From positions 62,001-126,000 of the forward strand of contig NZ_LNQB01000068.1 in the NCBI RefSeq assembly GCF_001651875.1: a stretch of 64,000 nt of DNA. Reading direction: 5' to 3'. The position numbers were made by a program, and so were the translations under genes. Of the stretch, positions 17,391-24,975 are shown in pieces. Source of the stretch: Sinorhizobium saheli. Lineage in GTDB: Bacteria; Pseudomonadota; Alphaproteobacteria; Rhizobiales; Rhizobiaceae. The notes beneath the pieces are model-generated. The model ran no database searches, was not told where the DNA came from, and was given only the letters and a program-made list of their open reading frames with translations. How positions within the stretch are numbered: position 1 is the stretch's first letter; each line of letters starts with the position of its first letter.

Positions 17391-19100
17391 ATGATCCTGA
17401 AATCGCATCCCACCAAGGTCGGCATGCCCGAGGCGGCTGTGAAATATCAGCCCTATCCCCAGATCGCCCTGCCGGATCGCACCTGGCCTTCCAAGACGAT
17501 CACCAAAGCGCCGATCTGGTGCTCGGTGGACCTGCGTGACGGCAACCAGGCACTCGTCGATCCGATGGGCCACGACCGCAAGGCGCGCATGTTCCATCTG
17601 CTCCTGGACATGGGCTTCAAGGAAATCGAGATCGGCTTCCCCTCCGCCTCGCAGACCGACTTCGACTTCGCCCGCTGGTGCGTGGAGGAGGGCAACGTCC
17701 CCGAGGACGTGTCGCTGCAGGTCCTGGTGCAGTGCCGCCCGGAACTGATCACGCGCACTTTCGAGGCGCTCGAGGGCGCGCACAGGCCGATCGTCCATTT
17801 CTACAATTCGACCAGCGAGCTGCAGCGCCGCGTCGTGTTCGGCAAGGATGTCGCCGGCATCAAGCAGATCGCGACGGACGCTGCGAAGATGATCACCGAC
17901 ATGGCGGCAAAGGCCGGTGGTGGCTACCGGTTCCAGTACTCGCCGGAGAGCTTCACCGGCACCGAGCTCGAAGTGGCCCTTGAGATCTGCAACGCCGTCA
18001 TCGAGATCGTCAGGCCGACGCCGGACAACAAGCTGATCATCAATCTGCCCTCGACGGTCGAGATGGCAACGCCGAACGTCTATGCGGACCAGATCGAATG
18101 GATGTGCCGCCGCCTCGACAACCGCGAGAACCTGATCGTCTCGCTGCATCCGCACAACGACCGCGGCACCGGCATTGCCGCCACGGAACTCGGCCTGATG
18201 GCGGGCGCCGACCGCGTCGAGGGTACGCTCTTCGGCAATGGCGAGCGCACCGGCAATGTCGACGTGGTGACGCTGGCCTTGAACATGTTCACGCAAGGTG
18301 TCGATCCGACGCTCGACTGCTCCGACATCGAGCGGATCAAGGAAGTCTACGAATATTCCAACCAGATGGTCATTCCGGAACGCCATCCTTATGTCGGCGA
18401 GCTTGTCTACACCGCCTTCTCCGGATCGCATCAGGATGCGATCAACAAGGGCATGAAGGCCTTGAAGCAGGCGAACAAGCCCATCTGGGAGGTGCCTTAC
18501 CTGCCGATCGACCCGCGCGACGTCGGGCGCAGCTACGAGGCGATCATCCGCATCAATTCCCAGTCGGGCAAGGGCGGCATCGCCTATATCCTGCAGGAGG
18601 ACTACGGCATCAACCTGCCGCGCAACCTGCAGATCGAGTTCCGCGAGGACATTCAGCGGATCACCGACGAGGAAGGCAAGGAATTGCCGTCCAAGCGCAT
18701 CCACCAGCGCTTCCTCGAGTGCTACGTCGAGCAGCCGGGCGCGCGCATCAAGTTCGTCGACCACCACACCTATCCGGTCGGCGAGCACAAGGGTCTGCGC
18801 GTCGTCGCGGCCGAGATCACCGATCGGGGTGAGACGAAGCGGATCGAAGGCAAGGGCACCGGCCCGATCGACGGCTTCATCAACGCGCTGTCGATCTATC
18901 TCGGCATCGAGCTCTCGGTAGCGGACTATTCCGAGCATTCGCTGCAGCACGGCTCGAACGCCGCCGCGATCGCCTATGTGGAGGTCGAGTATCCGGGCGG
19001 GACGCTCTTCGGCGTCGGCATCAACACCAACATCGTCGCCGCCTCCCTGGAAGCGATCGTGTCGGCGGCCAATCGCGTGCTGGAAGTGATGGGCCGTTAA
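17391..19100 (+). CDS. leuA: 2-isopropylmalate synthase
   Basis: A 569-residue LeuA that condenses acetyl-CoA and 2-ketoisovalerate in the first committed step of leucine synthesis. The start MILKSHPTKVGMPEAAVKY is used; the frame extends 18 codons upstream. The HMGL-like catalytic domain carries WCSVDLRDGNQAL (metal-binding Asp), GFPSASQTDFDF and the metal ligands in SLHPHNDRGTG. The long C-terminal part (about 440-569) includes the LeuA regulatory domain that gives Leu feedback. Length and sequence fit the 'long' LeuA subtype (the actinobacterial and some proteobacterial form) rather than the E. coli form. Confidence 0.95.
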   Translation: MILKSHPTKVGMPEAAVKYQPYPQIALPDRTWPSKTITKAPIWCSVDLRDGNQALVDPMGHDRKARMFHLLLDMGFKEIEIGFPSASQTDFDFARWCVEEGNVPEDVSLQVLVQCRPELITRTFEALEGAHRPIVHFYNSTSELQRRVVFGKDVAGIKQIATDAAKMITDMAAKAGGGYRFQYSPESFTGTELEVALEICNAVIEIVRPTPDNKLIINLPSTVEMATPNVYADQIEWMCRRLDNRENLIVSLHPHNDRGTGIAATELGLMAGADRVEGTLFGNGERTGNVDVVTLALNMFTQGVDPTLDCSDIERIKEVYEYSNQMVIPERHPYVGELVYTAFSGSHQDAINKGMKALKQANKPIWEVPYLPIDPRDVGRSYEAIIRINSQSGKGGIAYILQEDYGINLPRNLQIEFREDIQRITDEEGKELPSKRIHQRFLECYVEQPGARIKFVDHHTYPVGEHKGLRVVAAEITDRGETKRIEGKGTGPIDGFINALSIYLGIELSVADYSEHSLQHGSNAAAIAYVEVEYPGGTLFGVGINTNIVAASLEAIVSAANRVLEVMGR

Positions 19101-19139
19101 CGCCCTGACTGGTTGCTGGGCACGGATTACGGAGGCTGT

Positions 19140-19250
19140 GCCCCTCACCCTAACCCTCTCCCGCATGCGCGGAGAGGGGACGGGGGCGGTGCGGTATCGT
19201 CCCTTCGCCCCCGTCTTCACGGGGAGAAGGTGCCGGCAGGGCGGATGAGC
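19140..19250. repeat. RIME-like intergenic repeat
   Basis: It has the same organisation as 16915-17032 (CCCCTCACCCTAACCCTCTC.. to ..GCGGATGAG), slightly diverged in the right half. It lies in the 174-bp convergent gap between leuA and the anti-sigma factor gene. Confidence 0.82.
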
Positions 19251-19274
19251 CGCAAGCCGCGCCGTTATCTCACA

Positions 19275-20108
19275 TCAGATAGCTGCCGCCGCCGTTTCGG
19301 CGAGGTCCTGCAATGCGGGGTTCGACGAGGGGCCGACGATCACGAAGGATGCCCCGTTTCTCTGCCAGGAGACGAAGCCGAGGTCGCCGCGAATGGTCTC
19401 GATGAAGTCGCCCGATGGCGGCGCAGCCGCCTGCTTGCGGAAGCAGATGGCGACGATCTCGCCCTCGCGATCGCGGTAGACGAGCTGGGCGACCGGGTTG
19501 CCGTCGACGACCAGCAGCCGCGCGCCCTCGAAGGTCAGGCCCTTGCCGTCGAGCGTCGGGATCCGGAAGGTCACGCCGACGCTCGAGGCGAGCCAGGTTT
19601 CTATCTTTTCGCCCTGCGCTGCCGGCACTTCGACAAGGTGCTCCCTCTGGCGCGAATAGACATGGTGGTATTCGGCGATCTCGTCGAGCCAGGAGCGCTC
19701 GTTAGCCATCCTCGTCGGCTCGGCGATGTTGGTGGCGCTGCCGAGAATGAAGCCGGCGACGCCGCCAAGCAGCAGCAGGACGGTGGAGGCGGCGACGATG
19801 CGGGGCCAGATATGGGCGCTTCGCTTCGGAAGATTGGCCGTGGCGACGCGCTCGGACTTCGGGCTGATGCCGGATCCCTGCTTGATCTGGCGCACCAGCG
19901 CAAGCGGTACCGGGTCATGGAGGAAATCCTCGAAGGCCCCGTTGCCGAAGGCACTGCCCGCCTTCAGCTTGTCGAGCAGGGCCCGTGCATCCTCGTCGCT
20001 CGCCAGCAGTGCGTCGAGCTCGGTCTTCTCGGCTTCGCCGAGTTCGCCGTCGATATACGCGGACAATCGCACTTCGAGCGCCACACCCTTCGTCTGCAAC
20101 AACGTCAC
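19275..20108 (-). CDS. Transmembrane anti-sigma factor
   Basis: A 277-residue protein with an N-terminal cytoplasmic anti-sigma-like domain (RLSAYIDGELGEAEKTELDALL, about residues 14-50), a single transmembrane helix (about 103-125, IVAASTVLLLLGGVAGFILG) and a periplasmic sensor domain of about 150 residues. The HxxxCxxC zinc motif of many anti-sigma factors is absent, so it is a non-zinc form. It overlaps the ECF sigma gene by 4 nt (ATGA), and co-transcription with the cognate sigma factor is the usual arrangement. The inducing signal is unknown. Confidence 0.87.
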   Translation of the reverse strand: MTLLQTKGVALEVRLSAYIDGELGEAEKTELDALLASDEDARALLDKLKAGSAFGNGAFEDFLHDPVPLALVRQIKQGSGISPKSERVATANLPKRSAHIWPRIVAASTVLLLLGGVAGFILGSATNIAEPTRMANERSWLDEIAEYHHVYSRQREHLVEVPAAQGEKIETWLASSVGVTFRIPTLDGKGLTFEGARLLVVDGNPVAQLVYRDREGEIVAICFRKQAAAPPSGDFIETIRGDLGFVSWQRNGASFVIVGPSSNPALQDLAETAAAAI

Positions 20109-20623
20109 GCCCTCCTTTCCGTATTCTCTGACAGCATGGCAGCGAGCCGGAGCCGGGCCGTCGACAGCCGGCTCATGACGGTGCCGATCGGTATGCCGAG
20201 GATCTCCGCCGCTTCCCGGTAGCTGTAACCCTCGACATTGACGAGCAGAAAGACGCTGGCCAATCCCTCCGGCATGGAAAGGATCATCTTCTGCACCTGG
20301 CTGGCATAGACGGCCTTTTCGGCCGCCGCTTCCGTGTTCAACTCATCCTGCTCGAAGATGTCGACCATCCCACCACCGCCGCGGACCTTGCGCTTGCGGA
20401 CCTCGTCGACCCAAAGATTGCGGGTCATGGCGTAGATCCAGCTTTCGAGCCGGCCCTCACCGCTCCATAGGTGGCTGCGGGCGATCGCACGCTCGCAGGC
20501 CTCCTGAACGAGGTCGTCGGCGTCGTTGGCGTTGCGCGTCAGCGTCATCGCGAAGCGGCGCAGCTTGGGCAGCATGCTGACCAGATCGCGTCTGAAGTCC
20601 TTCGTATCTGCGGCTGGGCGCAT
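20105..20623 (-). CDS. ECF RNA polymerase sigma factor
   Basis: A 172-residue sigma-70 family protein with only regions 2 and 4. Region 2 (about residues 15-80) has DADDLVQEACERAI and GRLESWIYAMTRNLWVDEVRKRK; region 4 (about 112-165) has LASVFLLVNVEGYSYREAAEILGIPIGTVMSRL with the helix-turn-helix. It is co-transcribed with the overlapping anti-sigma gene. S. meliloti has several such rpoE paralogues, and I do not assign a number. An inverted repeat containing GGAAC and GTT lies about 100 bp upstream and may be its own promoter. Confidence 0.93.
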   Translation of the reverse strand: MRPAADTKDFRRDLVSMLPKLRRFAMTLTRNANDADDLVQEACERAIARSHLWSGEGRLESWIYAMTRNLWVDEVRKRKVRGGGGMVDIFEQDELNTEAAAEKAVYASQVQKMILSMPEGLASVFLLVNVEGYSYREAAEILGIPIGTVMSRLSTARLRLAAMLSENTERRA

Positions 20624-20722
20624 TGCTCTTCCAGTGAGACGTGCCGGATCATGCGTCTATTCGCCATGCGGACGCATTGCGCATGATATGAAACATTTGA
20701 TCCGAAGTCTGCAAGGGAAGAG

Positions 20723-20752
20723 CCGGAACGGCAGGCGGTTTTTGCGTTCCGG
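20723..20752 (-). promoter_or_regulatory. Inverted repeat with GGAAC/GTT elements upstream of the ECF operon
   Basis: CCGGAACG (20723-20730) and CGTTCCGG (20745-20752) form perfect 8-bp arms around a 14-bp centre. On either strand this gives GGAAC-N16-GTT, an ECF-type -35/-10 layout one or two bases shorter than the RpoE2 consensus. It could be an autoregulated promoter, or a transcription terminator for the TPR gene upstream (the plus-strand loop contains TTTTT). Confidence 0.4.
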
Positions 20753-20797
20753 CACCGGTTTTCCCACTGTCCCGTGTTCCATCGTCTAAGGCTGCCG

Positions 20798-21343
20798 TCA
20801 ATAGGTGCGAACACCCCCGAGAGACTGCAGCAGTGCCCGGTAGGCCCATGTGTCTTCGCCGCCGCGGTCGCGGATTTCGATGAGCTGGACTTTCGCTTCC
20901 TCGATCTTGCCCTGCTCGACCAATGCCTGGCCCATATAGGAGCGCGCGAGGATATAGTTCTCGTCCGCCTGAAGCGCGCGGCGATAATATTGCATGCCGA
21001 CCTCCATCCGGCCCGCCTTGCGGTTGGCGTAGCCGAGATAGTTCAAGACGCGCGCGCTCTTCTGCTCCTTCATCGCGCCGAGAACCTTGATCGCATTTTC
21101 GTATTGGCCGGCATAGGCGAGCTCGCGGGCGGCATCGAACAGGACGTCGTCACCGAGATCGCTCCTCTTGGCGTCGACGCATCTGTTCGACTTGGCGTCC
21201 CAGACCTTGCCGTCGCGGCATTGGGTGGTCGTCTTGGTCTTCTTCGGCGGCTCGCTGGTGTCTTCGCCGACGGCCAGGGCGGCATGGCCCATGACCGAGG
21301 TCATGAGGGCCGCGAGGGTGAAGAGGGTCGCATTGCGGTTCAT
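20798..21343 (-). CDS. Periplasmic tetratricopeptide-repeat protein
   Basis: A 181-residue protein with a signal peptide (MNRNATLFTLAALMTSVMGHAALA). A short Cys-containing segment follows (CRDGKVWDAKSNRCVD; the two Cys could form a disulfide) and then about three TPR units (residues 70-165, including LAYAGQYENAIKVLGAMKEQ and ARVLNYLGYANRKAGRMEVG). TPRs mediate protein-protein contact; no specific partner can be named. It is on the same strand as, and upstream of, the ECF sigma/anti-sigma pair with 174 bp between, so a functional link is possible but not shown. Confidence 0.85.
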   Translation of the reverse strand: MNRNATLFTLAALMTSVMGHAALAVGEDTSEPPKKTKTTTQCRDGKVWDAKSNRCVDAKRSDLGDDVLFDAARELAYAGQYENAIKVLGAMKEQKSARVLNYLGYANRKAGRMEVGMQYYRRALQADENYILARSYMGQALVEQGKIEEAKVQLIEIRDRGGEDTWAYRALLQSLGGVRTY

Positions 21344-21417
21344 CGTGCCTGTCTCCCGTGAAAATCGCGCCGGCGCCGGGTGCACCTGTCGCTGCGTCCG
21401 GCGGTTGTCATCGAAAG

Positions 21418-21517
21418 CGGCTACAGCGCCGCGCGTCTTATCAGGCGCGCAATGGTCGCTGTAGCGGCTTGAATTGCTGTCCTTAAATCGAGATGGATTT
21501 AAGGAGACCTGCAGCAG
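21418..21517 (+). repeat. Hairpin-type intergenic repeat, copy 2
   Basis: It contains GCTACAGCGCC..GGTCGCTGTAGC as an outer inverted repeat followed by TTGAATTGCTG and the hairpin CCTTAAATCGAGATGGATTT-AAGG. Together with nearby sequence it fills the 215-bp gap between the TPR and metallophosphoesterase genes. Confidence 0.75.
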
Positions 21518-21558
21518 GACGCTTGAGGTGCGCGATTTATTCGGTCCAGTCGAATTTT

Positions 21559-22461
21559 TCAGAAATGCGTGGTCTCGGCGAGCGTGACGTCGGTGGCGTC
21601 GGCAGTGAGCGCGAAGCGCTCCCGGGTCAGCCGCCAGTCTCCGGGCCCGCCGTCGACTGAGAAAAGGTTGTAGGCCGCGACCGGCTTGCTGCCGCCGGGG
21701 CCCTGCGAGGCGGACGCGATGCCGACGACCGGGACCGGTCCCGCATGTCCCTTGAGCCAGTAGACGGTGTTGAGGTGCGTGTGGCCGTGCAGGACGAGCT
21801 CGGCGCCTCCGGAGGAGACGGTGGCGGCGAACCGGCGGATGCCGATCATGCGCTTGTGCATCGAAGTCGCGCCGCGGATCGGCGGGTGATGGATCATGAC
21901 GATGCGGAAGAGCCCGGCCTCGCCGGCCGCGCGCAGAAGGTTGACCGTCGCTCGCGCCTGCCGCGGCCCGAAGTAGCCGCTGGCGGCGAAGGGCGGCGTG
22001 GCGACGGCCGTCGAGCAGCCGATGAGTGCTACCGGACCGCGCACGCGCATATAGGGAAAGCAGCCGTGATCCTTCAGCCAGCCGGCCGGACTGTCGTCGC
22101 CGCGCATGAAAGGATACCACGCACGCGATGTCTTCTCGTAGGCGCCCGGCACATAGGCGTCGTGGTTGCCCGGAACGATCGAGATGTCCTTGGGATCGCC
22201 TGCCGCCATGAGCCAGGCGGTGACCGCCTCGATTTCAAGGGAGGAAGCGAGGTTGACGAGGTCCCCGGTGATCGCGAGGTGATCCGGCTTGCGCTTTTCG
22301 ATGTCCTTCATCAGGCAGTCGAGCGTGCCCGGAAACAGATGGCGTATCCTGTTCCTGTGCCAATTGACGAAACCGGTGATCCGCTTGGAGGCGAGCTCGC
22401 GGAAAGTGAGGTCCGGCAACGGGCCGAGATGGACGTCGGATATATGCGCAAGTTTGAACAT
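21559..22461 (-). CDS. Calcineurin-like metallophosphoesterase
   Basis: A 300-residue binuclear-metal phosphoesterase with all signature blocks: HISDVHLG (residues 6-13), AITGDLVN, IVPGNHDAYV, IHHPP and LHGHTHLN. This is the pattern of class III cyclic-nucleotide phosphodiesterase-like and UDP-diacylglucosamine hydrolase-like enzymes. The substrate cannot be told from sequence. No signal peptide, so it is cytoplasmic. It is divergent from the Nudix gene with 126 bp between starts. Confidence 0.88.
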   Translation of the reverse strand: MFKLAHISDVHLGPLPDLTFRELASKRITGFVNWHRNRIRHLFPGTLDCLMKDIEKRKPDHLAITGDLVNLASSLEIEAVTAWLMAAGDPKDISIVPGNHDAYVPGAYEKTSRAWYPFMRGDDSPAGWLKDHGCFPYMRVRGPVALIGCSTAVATPPFAASGYFGPRQARATVNLLRAAGEAGLFRIVMIHHPPIRGATSMHKRMIGIRRFAATVSSGGAELVLHGHTHLNTVYWLKGHAGPVPVVGIASASQGPGGSKPVAAYNLFSVDGGPGDWRLTRERFALTADATDVTLAETTHF

Positions 22462-22587
22462 CGACTCCGTCTACCGCATATTCCGCGACAGGGGAATCAC
22501 TTGGATGGATTATCCCTGCGGCGCCGCGCGCCCCGATCGGGCACGCGAAGGTCGCCGTAATCGGAGCGGTGCCGAAGGAGAATCGAT

Positions 22588-23079
22588 ATGGACGAGGACC
22601 GTCCGCCGGACGCGCTCAACTGGCGGCTCCGCCTGCTGACGCGGATTGCCCATGTCTATCTTGCCTTCGCCCGCGGCATGACGCTCGGGGTGCGGGCCGC
22701 CTGTTTCGACGAGGAGGGGCGGGTCTTCCTCGTCAAGCATTCGTATCTTCCCGGATGGCACCTCCCGGGCGGCGGTCTCGATCGTCATGAAACGGCGGTG
22801 GAGGGGCTCGTGCGCGAGCTCAGGGAGGAAGGCAATCTCGCGCTGACGGCACCGCCGCGGCTCTTTCAGGTCTATTACAACCGGCGCACCAGCAAGCGCG
22901 ATCACGTCATCTTCTTCCGCTGCGACAACGTCCGCCAGGAGCGGCCGAAGGTCGCCGATCTCGAAATCGTCGCGGCAGGCTTCTTCGCCCCCGACGCGCT
23001 TCCGGTGGACACCACGGCCGCAACGCGGCGCCGGCTCGCCGAACTTGCCGGAACGGTGACGCCGGATACGTTCTGGTAG
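22588..23079 (+). CDS. Nudix hydrolase
   Basis: A 163-residue Nudix-fold protein. The Nudix box is GLDRHETAVEGLVRELREEG followed by NL, which keeps the catalytic REL-EE core but has Asn where the box usually has Gly. An N-terminal extension (about 25 residues, RLLTRIAHVYLAFARGMTLGV) is hydrophobic and could be membrane-associated. Orthologues in Rhizobiales are annotated only as Nudix or NTP pyrophosphohydrolase; the substrate is unknown. It converges with the glutathionyl-hydroquinone reductase gene, 27 bp between stops. Confidence 0.85.
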   Translation: MDEDRPPDALNWRLRLLTRIAHVYLAFARGMTLGVRAACFDEEGRVFLVKHSYLPGWHLPGGGLDRHETAVEGLVRELREEGNLALTAPPRLFQVYYNRRTSKRDHVIFFRCDNVRQERPKVADLEIVAAGFFAPDALPVDTTAATRRRLAELAGTVTPDTFW

Positions 23080-23106
23080 GAGCTTAAGGCCGCGGACGCT
23101 CGCCGT

Positions 23107-24081
23107 TCAAAGCCCGTCCCGCCCATGCGGCGCGCCGAGGTCGATCTCCGGTCCGACCGGCACGATGCCGTTCGGATTGATCATCGTGTGGCTGCGGTAA
23201 TAGTGCTGCTTGATGTGGTGCAGGTTCACCGTCTCGGCGACGCCCGGCACCTGATAGAGGTCGCGCAGATAGCCGGAGAGGTTCGGATAGTCGGCGATGC
23301 GGCGAAGATTGCATTTGAAATGCCCGACATAGACCGGATCGAAGCGGACGAGCGTCGTGAACAGGCGCCAATCGGCTTCGGTGATGAGGTCGCCGAGGAG
23401 ATATCGGCGCGAGGCAAGGCGGTTGTCGAGCTCGTCAAGCATGGCGAAGAGCGCCGCCACGCTCTCCTCGTATGCCGCCTGGGTGGTCGCGAAGCCTGCC
23501 TTGTAGACGCCATTGTTGACCGCGTCGTAGACGCGGGCGTTGAGCGCATCGATTTCCGGCCGCAGCTGTTCGGGGCAGAAGTCGGCGGTCGACCCGGTGA
23601 GTTGGTCGAAGGCCGAGTTGAACATGCGGATGATTTCGGCGGACTCGTTCGAGACGATGGTGTTCTTCCGCTTGTCCCAAAGAACCGGCACCGTCGCCCG
23701 GCCGGAATAGACGGGATCGGCGCGTACATAGACCTGCCAGAGGGCGCGCGAGCCGAAGAGATGATCGGGATTGCCGTTCTCGTCGTTGAATTCCCAGCCG
23801 TTCGCCAGCATCAGCGGATCGACGACCGAGAGCGAGATCAGCTCCTCGAGCTTCTTGAGCTTGCGGAAGATCAGCGTGCGGTGGGCCCAGGGGCAGGCGA
23901 GCGAGACATAAAGATGATAGCGGCCCGCCTCGGCCTTGAAGCCGCCATCGCCGGTAGGGCCGGGCGAACCATCGGCGGTGACCCAGTTGCGGAACTGCGA
24001 CTCGCTGCGCTTGAAATGGCCGTTCGTTGAACGCGTGTCGTACCAGACGTCCTGCCAGACGCCGTCCACCAGCCTGCCCAT
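23107..24081 (-). CDS. Glutathionyl-hydroquinone reductase (Xi-class GST)
   Basis: A 324-residue GST-fold enzyme that removes glutathione from glutathionyl-hydroquinones. The catalytic Cys is in SLACPWAHRTL (Cys63), the CPWAH motif defining the YqjG/ECM4/PcpF family. The C-terminal domain has the conserved DNRLASRRYLLGDLITEADWRLFTTLVRFD. The start at ATG 24081 follows GGAG at a good spacing; the frame could begin two codons upstream at a TTG. Likely role: repair of quinone conjugates from aromatic compound metabolism, inferred from the family. Confidence 0.93.
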   Translation of the reverse strand: MGRLVDGVWQDVWYDTRSTNGHFKRSESQFRNWVTADGSPGPTGDGGFKAEAGRYHLYVSLACPWAHRTLIFRKLKKLEELISLSVVDPLMLANGWEFNDENGNPDHLFGSRALWQVYVRADPVYSGRATVPVLWDKRKNTIVSNESAEIIRMFNSAFDQLTGSTADFCPEQLRPEIDALNARVYDAVNNGVYKAGFATTQAAYEESVAALFAMLDELDNRLASRRYLLGDLITEADWRLFTTLVRFDPVYVGHFKCNLRRIADYPNLSGYLRDLYQVPGVAETVNLHHIKQHYYRSHTMINPNGIVPVGPEIDLGAPHGRDGL

Positions 24082-24174
24082 GCGCAATCTCCTGTCCGTG
24101 GCTTCCTTGTCTCAATAGATAGTGCAAAGAGCCGCGGCCAATAGGTGCGAAATTCCGAACAGTGCGTTTTCGCT

Positions 24175-24202
24175 TTGACAGACGGCGATTTTCTGCTATC
24201 GG
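24175..24202 (+). promoter_or_regulatory. Probable sigma-70 promoter of the GNAT gene
   Basis: TTGACA (24175-24180), a perfect -35, and TATCGG (24197-24202) with a 16-bp spacer. It predicts an untranslated leader of about 110 nt before the ATG at 24321. Confidence 0.55.
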
Positions 24203-24320
24203 CGATCCGAACGCTTTTTCACCTTGGGAAACGACCATAGCCATGATCCTGTCGGGAAGCCTGCGACGACGCTGATGCTGCGAACGCCCATTCGGGGCGA
24301 GCCATCTCAATTCCGTTCGC

Positions 24321-24893
24321 ATGCCGGTCTCGACATCCATGAAAAAGCACGATCTCGTCTATCTGACTGAAGACGCGTCCCACGACGCAGCCATCGAAAT
24401 CATCAACGAAGAAGCCTTCGGCCCGGGCCGGTTCGCCCGCGCGGCGGCGCGCATTCGCGAACAGGGGCCGCATGACCGGTCGCTCTCCTTCGTCTGCGCC
24501 GACGCCGGCGAAACGATCGCATCGGTCAGGATGACGCCGGTCATGGCGGGGTCCGTCAAAGGACATCTGCTTGGCCCGCTTGCGGTGCGGCCGTCGCATA
24601 AGAACAAGGGCATCGGCCGGGAACTGGTGCGCATCGCCGTAGAAGCGGCGCGGCGGAAGGGCTCCGAGGCGGTGATCCTCGTCGGCGACCCGCCCTATTA
24701 CCAGCCGCTCGGCTTCGAGAAGGTGCGCTACGGTGCGCTCGACTTTCCGGGCCCGGTCGACCCGGCCCGCGTGCTGGTCGTCCCGATCGCCGCCGACGTT
24801 CACGCGCGGCTCGAAGGCGTGATCGCCTGGCGGGACGACAATGTAACGGCGGCCGAGACCGCTGCGCCGCAGGCCCAGGGCGCTGCGGCCTGA
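24321..24893 (+). CDS. GNAT family N-acetyltransferase (YhbS-like)
   Basis: A 190-residue acetyltransferase. The acetyl-CoA binding region is LGPLAVRPSHKNKGIGRELV (about residues 81-100), and the C-terminal GDPPYYQPLGFEKVRYG is typical of the YhbS/COG3153 group. Substrate unknown. The start could also be the ATG at 24339 (MKKHDLVYL); neither has a strong ribosome site. A good promoter lies at 24175-24202. The C-terminal 20 residues are Ala-rich and probably unstructured. Confidence 0.85.
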   Translation: MPVSTSMKKHDLVYLTEDASHDAAIEIINEEAFGPGRFARAAARIREQGPHDRSLSFVCADAGETIASVRMTPVMAGSVKGHLLGPLAVRPSHKNKGIGRELVRIAVEAARRKGSEAVILVGDPPYYQPLGFEKVRYGALDFPGPVDPARVLVVPIAADVHARLEGVIAWRDDNVTAAETAAPQAQGAAA

Positions 24894-24975
24894 AGCGGGC
24901 GGTGTTTATTGGTCGCCCCAAGCCGCGCCAAATGTGTTGCGCGGCGCAGGCCCGAGATCGTGACCTCGCCACCGG

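Noticed and set aside
24243-24275. Ten-codon upstream ORF (MILSGSLRRR) before the GNAT gene
   Set aside because: It is too short and has no codon bias or ribosome site to separate it from chance; there is no regulatory codon run.
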